From Cryptosporangium aurantiacum (GTDB lineage Bacteria; Actinomycetota; Actinomycetes; Mycobacteriales; Cryptosporangiaceae), in the NCBI RefSeq assembly GCF_900143005.1, contig NZ_FRCS01000013.1, forward strand, positions 124,001 to 188,000: DNA of 64,000 nt. Direction: 5' to 3'. The translations under genes were made by a program, and so were the position numbers. The notes below the pieces were generated by a model that saw only the letters and a program-made list of their open reading frames with translations, made no database searches and was not told the DNA's origin. Each line of letters opens with the position of its first letter. The stretch's first letter is position 1. This document shows, in pieces, positions 59,292 to 64,000 of this stretch.

Positions 59292-62012
59292 CTACAGCGC
59301 GGAGTACGCCACGACCCCCCGGCGCGTCGCTTCGATCGCCTGGCGAGCGGTCGAGCGCAGGTCGCTACCGGCCGGGGCCGCGCTCGCGAGCTGGTCGAGC
59401 AGGTCGAGCACCTGGCGGCACCACCGCACGAAGTCACCCGCAGGCATCTCACCCTCGACGCCGGACGCCGCGGTGAGCACCCGCTCCAGCGGCTCGCCTC
59501 GCGCCCAGCGGTACGCCGGCCAGACGAAGCCGTAGTCCGGCTCGCGGGTGAGCGCCAGCCCGCGCTCCCCCTCGTCGGACTGCAGTTCCGCGGCGAGCCG
59601 GCCGATCACCACGAGCGTGTCCCGCAGCGGGCCGTTCGGCACCGGCGTCGGACCCTCGTCGGCCCGCCGCGCCTCGTACACCAGCGCGGACACCGCACCG
59701 GCCAGCTCCGCGGCCGACAGCCCTTCCCAGACGCCCGCGCGCAGGCACTCGGCGACCAGCAGGTCCGACTCCGACCAGATCCGGGCCAGCCCGCTGCCCG
59801 CCTCGGTCACCCGCTCGCCGTCGAGGTACCCGCGGCTCTCCAGCAGCCCGCAGACCTGGTCGAACGTCCGGGCCAGCGAGTTCGTGCGATTGTGCACGCG
59901 CTGCTCGAGCTGGTGGGTCTCCTTGGCCAGGCGGTCGTAGCGCTCCGCCCAGCGGGCGTGCTCCTCGCGGTCGTGGCACCCGTGGCACGGGTGGCGGCGC
60001 AGCGCTGCGCGCAGTTCCGCCAGCAGGTCGTCGTCGGCCGCGGCCGCCCTGCCCTTCCGCTTGCGAACTGCGGCCAAGTCGGACGCCGCCGTGCGCAACG
60101 CCGACGCCAGGTCGCGCCGGGCCTGCGGCGACCGGTGGTTGAAGTGCTTCGGCACCCGCATCCGGGTCAGCACCTCGACCTCGTTCGGGAAGTCGGCCAG
60201 CGACAGCCGCCCGGCCCAGCGGTCGGCGGTGAGCACCAGTGGCCGGGCCTCGCCGAGCGGCTGCGAGCCGGGGTCGAGGACGACGGCCAGCCCGGCGCGG
60301 CGTCCGGTCGGCACCAGCACGACGTCGCCGATGCGCAGCCGCTCCAGCGAGTCGGCCGCGGCCGCACGCCGCTGGGCGGCGCCCTGCTTGGCCAGCGCGT
60401 TCTCCCGGTCCTTGATCTGCCTGCGCAGCGCGGCGTACTCGGCGAAGTCACCGAGGTGGCAGGTCATCGACTCCAGGTAGGCGTCGAGCGCGTCGTGGCT
60501 GCGCTGGGCCTGCTTGGCCAGCCCCACGACGGCCCGGTCGGCCTGGAACTGGGCGAACGACGTCTCCAGCAGCTCGCGAGCGCGCTCGCGACCGACCGAT
60601 CCGACCAGGTTGACGGCCATGTTGTACGAGGGCCGGAAACTCGACCGCAGCGGGTACGTCCGGGTCGACGCCAGGCCGCCGACGTGGCGGGGGTCGATCT
60701 CCGGAGACCAGACCACGACCGCGTGGCCCTCGACGTCGATGCCGCGCCGCCCGGCCCGGCCGGTGAGCTGCGTGTACTCCCCCGGCGTGAGGTCGACGTG
60801 GGTCTCGCCGTTGAACTTGACCAGCCGTTCGAGCACGACCGACCGGGCAGGCATGTTGATGCCGAGCGCCAGCGTCTCGGTCGCGAACACGGCCTTGACC
60901 AGGCCGCGGACGAACAGCTCCTCGACGACCTCCTTGTAGACCGGCAGCAGCCCGGCGTGGTGGGCGGCCAGGCCGCGCTGCAGCCCGTCCAGCCACTCCC
61001 AGTAGCCGAGCACCTGGAGGTCCTCGGCGGCGAGGTCGGCGGTGCGCTCCTCGGCGATCCGGCGGATCTCGGCCCGCTCCTCCGGCGTGGTCAGGCGGAG
61101 CCCGGCGGCCATGCACTGCTGGACGGCGGCGTCACAGCCGGCCCGGCTGAACACGAACGTGATCGCGGGGAGCAAGCCCTCGGCGTCCAGCCGCTCGATG
61201 ACGTCCGAGCGGTACGGCACCAGGTTCTTCGCCCGGATCGGGCGGCCGGAGCGGGTGTACTGCACCCGCCGCAGCTGTTCCCGGACGTACCGGGTGAGTT
61301 CGGGGTCGACGTCCTTGTGCGTCGTCTGCCCCGACGCTTTCTCGGTGAACAGGTCGAACATCCGCCGCCCGACGAGCACGTGCTGCCAGAGCGGCACCGG
61401 GCGGTGCTCGGAGACGACCACCGCGGTGTCGCCGCGCACGGTGACCAGCCACTCCGCGAACTCCTCGGCATTACTGACCGTTGCCGAGAGCGACACCAGC
61501 GCGACCGACTCGGGGAGGTGGATGATCACCTCCTCCCACACCGCGCCGCGGAACCGGTCGGCGAGATAGTGGACCTCGTCCATCACGACGTAGGCCAGGT
61601 TCTCCAGCGTCGCCGAGCCCGCGTAGAGCATGTTCCGCAGCACCTCGGTGGTCATGACCACCACGGGCGCGTCGCCGTTGATCGCGTTGTCGCCGGTCAG
61701 CAGGCCGACCTTGTCGGCGCCGTAACGCGCGACCAGGTCGTTGAACTTCTGGTTGGAGAGAGCCTTGATCGGGGTCGTGTAGAAGCACTTCGTGCCCTGG
61801 CGCAGGGCCAGGTGGACGGCGAACTCGCCGACGACGGTCTTTCCGGCACCGGTGGGGGCGCACACCAGCACCCCACGCCCGTCTTCGAGCGCCTGGCAGG
61901 CCTCCCGCTGGAAGTCATCGAGATCGAACGACAGTTGCGCGGTGAAGTCGGTGTACCCCGGGTAGGCGGCGCGCCGACGAGCCGCCGCGTACTGCTCGGC
62001 GGGGGAGCTCAT
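59292..62012 (-). CDS. helY: Ski2-like DEAD/DEAH helicase HelY
   Basis: 906 aa from ATG 62012, the length of the mycobacterial protein. ATP-dependent superfamily 2 RNA helicase of the Ski2/Mtr4 type. Q-motif-like FDLDDFQREAC, Walker A CAPTGAGKT (about 46-54), DEVH box MDEVHY, SAT-type LSATVSN and the QxxGRAGRRG of motif VI (QLTGRAGRRGID). C-terminal DSHCT-like region. Possibly involved in RNA processing. Confidence 0.93.
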   Translation of the reverse strand: MSSPAEQYAAARRRAAYPGYTDFTAQLSFDLDDFQREACQALEDGRGVLVCAPTGAGKTVVGEFAVHLALRQGTKCFYTTPIKALSNQKFNDLVARYGADKVGLLTGDNAINGDAPVVVMTTEVLRNMLYAGSATLENLAYVVMDEVHYLADRFRGAVWEEVIIHLPESVALVSLSATVSNAEEFAEWLVTVRGDTAVVVSEHRPVPLWQHVLVGRRMFDLFTEKASGQTTHKDVDPELTRYVREQLRRVQYTRSGRPIRAKNLVPYRSDVIERLDAEGLLPAITFVFSRAGCDAAVQQCMAAGLRLTTPEERAEIRRIAEERTADLAAEDLQVLGYWEWLDGLQRGLAAHHAGLLPVYKEVVEELFVRGLVKAVFATETLALGINMPARSVVLERLVKFNGETHVDLTPGEYTQLTGRAGRRGIDVEGHAVVVWSPEIDPRHVGGLASTRTYPLRSSFRPSYNMAVNLVGSVGRERARELLETSFAQFQADRAVVGLAKQAQRSHDALDAYLESMTCHLGDFAEYAALRRQIKDRENALAKQGAAQRRAAAADSLERLRIGDVVLVPTGRRAGLAVVLDPGSQPLGEARPLVLTADRWAGRLSLADFPNEVEVLTRMRVPKHFNHRSPQARRDLASALRTAASDLAAVRKRKGRAAAADDDLLAELRAALRRHPCHGCHDREEHARWAERYDRLAKETHQLEQRVHNRTNSLARTFDQVCGLLESRGYLDGERVTEAGSGLARIWSESDLLVAECLRAGVWEGLSAAELAGAVSALVYEARRADEGPTPVPNGPLRDTLVVIGRLAAELQSDEGERGLALTREPDYGFVWPAYRWARGEPLERVLTAASGVEGEMPAGDFVRWCRQVLDLLDQLASAAPAGSDLRSTARQAIEATRRGVVAYSAL

Positions 62013-62091
62013 GGGGCCAAGGCTACGCGAGGACGCGACTGATTCACGCGTCACGGCCCGGCGCCGCTGAGGACCCCCGCCCGGCCGCCGG

Positions 62092-63606
62092 TCAGGCGCT
62101 GGTCGGCACTCCCCCGCTGACCGTCGTGATCTCGTCGACCATCGGCTTCAGCTCCGGCACCTCGGCCAGGCCGCGCAGCGTCCGCGCCATCCGGTCGACG
62201 TTCAGCCCGTCGCGCACCGCGTCGAACCGCGCGCCCCGCAGCGAATCGACCAGCAGCGGGACGACCGGGCCGAGGTCCTGGACCGTGGCTCCCTCGCGCG
62301 CCAGCACGTCCGGGTCGCAGCCCCACATCAGGATCCGCATCCGCTGCGCCGGGTTCGAGCTCTCGAACGTCGCGCGGCAGCCCCACTGCAGGAAGTCGGC
62401 GAGCCGCTTCTTGTGCACGGACCGGTCCTCGACGTCGGCGCACTCCACGTCCGCGCAGAGCCGTTCGATCTCGGTCGCGACCGGCACGGCCGGGTGCGAA
62501 GGGCGGGAGATCATCATCCCCTCGTCCTCGGTGAGGTGGGCGGCGTCGGACTCCAGCGCGTTGAGCATCGGGTGCGTCTTGCCCGGGTCCGACCAGTCGA
62601 GCTGCCCGAGGAACGTGTGCTTCTCGTAGCCGGCGGGCAGGCCCATGAAGCAGAGCGGCACCTCCTGGCCGCTGACCGCGATCGTGTGCAGTGCGAGGCG
62701 GAGGATGTCCAAGGGCCAGCCGAGATCACCGACGGTGACCAGCGTCGCGTCCTCGTCGTCCACGTAGAGCGTCGTGTTGAGCACCAGGGCCACGGCCTCG
62801 GACATGCTCTGCACGTACATCAGCCGATAGGGCTCGTGGATGTTCAGAACGCCCGCCGCGACCTTGCGCCGAAAGTCGTCAAAAACGATGCTGTTCTCGG
62901 CGATGTGCGTGAATCGCACCAGCCCGATCTTCGTCGAGAGCGACGGCGCTTCCTCCGCGATCATCCACTCCGCGACCTTCTTGCTACCCGCATAGATGTC
63001 GGGTGTGTAGTAGCGCGCGGCTTTTCCGGTGGAGGCGTGAACGCAGATGTCGACGCCGAACTGATCGCACAGCGTGAGGATGTTGCGGGTACCGCCGATG
63101 TTCGTCGTGATCGTCAACGCGGTCTCGAACTCGGCGAGCCCCGGCTCCCGCTGGGCGGCGAGGTGGTAGACGATTTCCGGGTTGAACTCGGCAAACACCT
63201 TGCCGGTCGCCTCGATGTCGCGGATGTCGGCGATCACCGGGACGACACGGTTCTCCGCGCCTGCCGGAATCGGCGACTCCCGCAGGTCGAGTGCGCAGAT
63301 CGAGCCGGTCGGCAGACGATTCACCAGCGCCTCGACCACCTCGGCGCCGACCGCGCCGGCCGCACCGGTGACGAGCACCCGCTTGCCGCGCAGGAAATCG
63401 GCCAGAGCGGCTGTCTCCAGTGGAACCGCGCGCTGCCGGTAGATCTCCATCGGGTCGACGGTGATCGGCTCGTCGGCGTCGTAGGAGCGGATCAACGTGC
63501 TGGTCAGCTCCCATAACCGGGCACGTACGGGCCCCGGGTCCGCCCCGAAGTCGCCCGCCGGCGCCAGCGCCAGGATCTCGTCGATGATCTCGGCTCGACT
63601 GAGCAT
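62092..63606 (-). CDS. CapD/FlaA1-like NAD-dependent nucleotide-sugar epimerase
   Basis: 504 aa from ATG 63606 (RBS GGGGGG). Extended SDR fold: VLVTGAAGAVGAEVVEAL (about 71-88, TGxxGxxG), IYHLAAQ-like IVYHLAAQREPG, and YxxxK as IYAGSKKVAE. Polysaccharide-biosynthesis branch. A long C-terminal region (after about 330) is additional, with a CDPDVLARE-type segment. Predicted to modify a nucleotide sugar for a surface polysaccharide. Its own substrate cannot be assigned. Confidence 0.85.
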   Translation of the reverse strand: MLSRAEIIDEILALAPAGDFGADPGPVRARLWELTSTLIRSYDADEPITVDPMEIYRQRAVPLETAALADFLRGKRVLVTGAAGAVGAEVVEALVNRLPTGSICALDLRESPIPAGAENRVVPVIADIRDIEATGKVFAEFNPEIVYHLAAQREPGLAEFETALTITTNIGGTRNILTLCDQFGVDICVHASTGKAARYYTPDIYAGSKKVAEWMIAEEAPSLSTKIGLVRFTHIAENSIVFDDFRRKVAAGVLNIHEPYRLMYVQSMSEAVALVLNTTLYVDDEDATLVTVGDLGWPLDILRLALHTIAVSGQEVPLCFMGLPAGYEKHTFLGQLDWSDPGKTHPMLNALESDAAHLTEDEGMMISRPSHPAVPVATEIERLCADVECADVEDRSVHKKRLADFLQWGCRATFESSNPAQRMRILMWGCDPDVLAREGATVQDLGPVVPLLVDSLRGARFDAVRDGLNVDRMARTLRGLAEVPELKPMVDEITTVSGGVPTSA

Positions 63607-64000
63607 GGACTGCCCCCCATCCTCGATGTTCGTGACCGTCTGGATTTCGCTACGGACACCCACCGAAGACCGCCGCGCCCAGGACCTCCACGCCCCTGGT
63701 CGAAGGGCCGGTGGGGGTGTGGGTCGCACAATCAACCTGGCTGATTCGCGGCTGTACGGCGGACGTCCGGCGCGGCACGGAAATGGTGATGCTGTCGGTT
63801 GCCACCCACACTCCCATTCACGCCCATCACACGGATCAGGGTTCTGGTTAACGGAAAGTTTCGAATACACGAAGGTCCGCCGGGAAAAGACAATACATCC
63901 CGCACGCATCCCCACGCTATCGGTCCCCGCAAGCCGATCGGCCCGTCGTCGAGATCGACGAGTACCGAATCCGGCAGTTGCACCACAACGGCGTCGGGGT
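63607..64000. other. Upstream region of the epimerase gene
   Basis: 394 bp before the epimerase gene to the window edge. An 84-codon minus-strand open frame (63732-63986) has no recognisable sequence features. A lower-GC stretch at about 63840-63900 may contain the promoter. Nothing else is recognised. Confidence 0.5.

Noticed and set aside
63732-63986. 84-codon minus-strand frame upstream of the epimerase gene.
   Set aside because: No RBS, no structural pattern and odd composition; more probably the promoter region.

Overview
The window is high-GC chromosomal DNA from an actinomycete. Evidence includes the RNA polymerase-binding protein RbpA, an F420-type luciferase-like oxidoreductase, a HelY-type helicase of the mycobacterial length, separate Lnt and polyprenol-phosphate-mannose synthase genes side by side, several GTG starts, and very high third-position GC. 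The gene order echoes mycobacterial neighbourhoods: histidine phosphatase/uppP/M20 peptidase, rbpA/fxsA/ppm1/lnt, and M24 peptidase/5'-3' exonuclease/helY. Paired dynamin-like GTPases and very large LuxR-type ATPases suggest a morphologically complex (Frankia, Cryptosporangium or Streptomyces-like) organism. The genus cannot be fixed from the sequence. I found no rRNA, tRNA, CRISPR array, prophage or transposase.

Layout. 1-11.9 kb is housekeeping: histidine phosphatase (cut by the window edge), uppP, F420 oxidoreductase, aldo/keto reductase, DUF5703, M48 and M20 peptidases, a secreted VCBS-like protein, a Baeyer-Villiger-type monooxygenase and NAD synthetase. 11.9-13.5 kb is a long gene-poor stretch. 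It holds a 121-bp element bounded by 16-bp inverted repeats, an AT-rich patch, a large terminator-like hairpin and one tiny secreted peptide gene. A 949-aa LuxR/ATPase regulator follows.

16.6-21.8 kb is the most unusual part. A minus-strand run encodes a four-helix membrane protein, an Orn/Lys/Arg-type PLP decarboxylase, a nitric-oxide-synthase oxygenase homologue whose heme-ligand cysteine is replaced by glycine, a small CxxC protein, and a DUF6328 membrane protein with a long disordered tail. The first and last of these genes are preceded by near-identical ~72-nt leaders. The leaders share four conserved blocks at constant spacing and a possible six-codon mini-ORF. This looks like one co-regulated, undescribed system, possibly using a guanidino or amino-acid substrate.

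22-32.5 kb holds an AAA ATPase, a GT2 glycosyltransferase, a ricin-type lectin, an NAD kinase, a Tam-like methyltransferase and a second LuxR/ATPase regulator overlapping a small HTH gene. 32.7-40.4 kb is a likely membrane-remodelling cluster: an acidic Asp-repeat protein, two dynamin-like GTPases flanking a membrane protein, an acidic protein, a VOC protein, and a convergent Hsp70-like ATPase ending in a transmembrane tail. 40.5-46.8 kb carries GDPD, an MFS transporter, thymidine kinase, a MarR/azoreductase divergent pair, an FAD disulfide-reductase homologue and a 14-bp tandem repeat. 46.9-64 kb carries rbpA, fxsA, ppm1, lnt, amidohydrolase, a two-component pair, M24 peptidase, GNAT, 5'-3' exonuclease, an orphan soluble histidine kinase, helY and a CapD-like epimerase.
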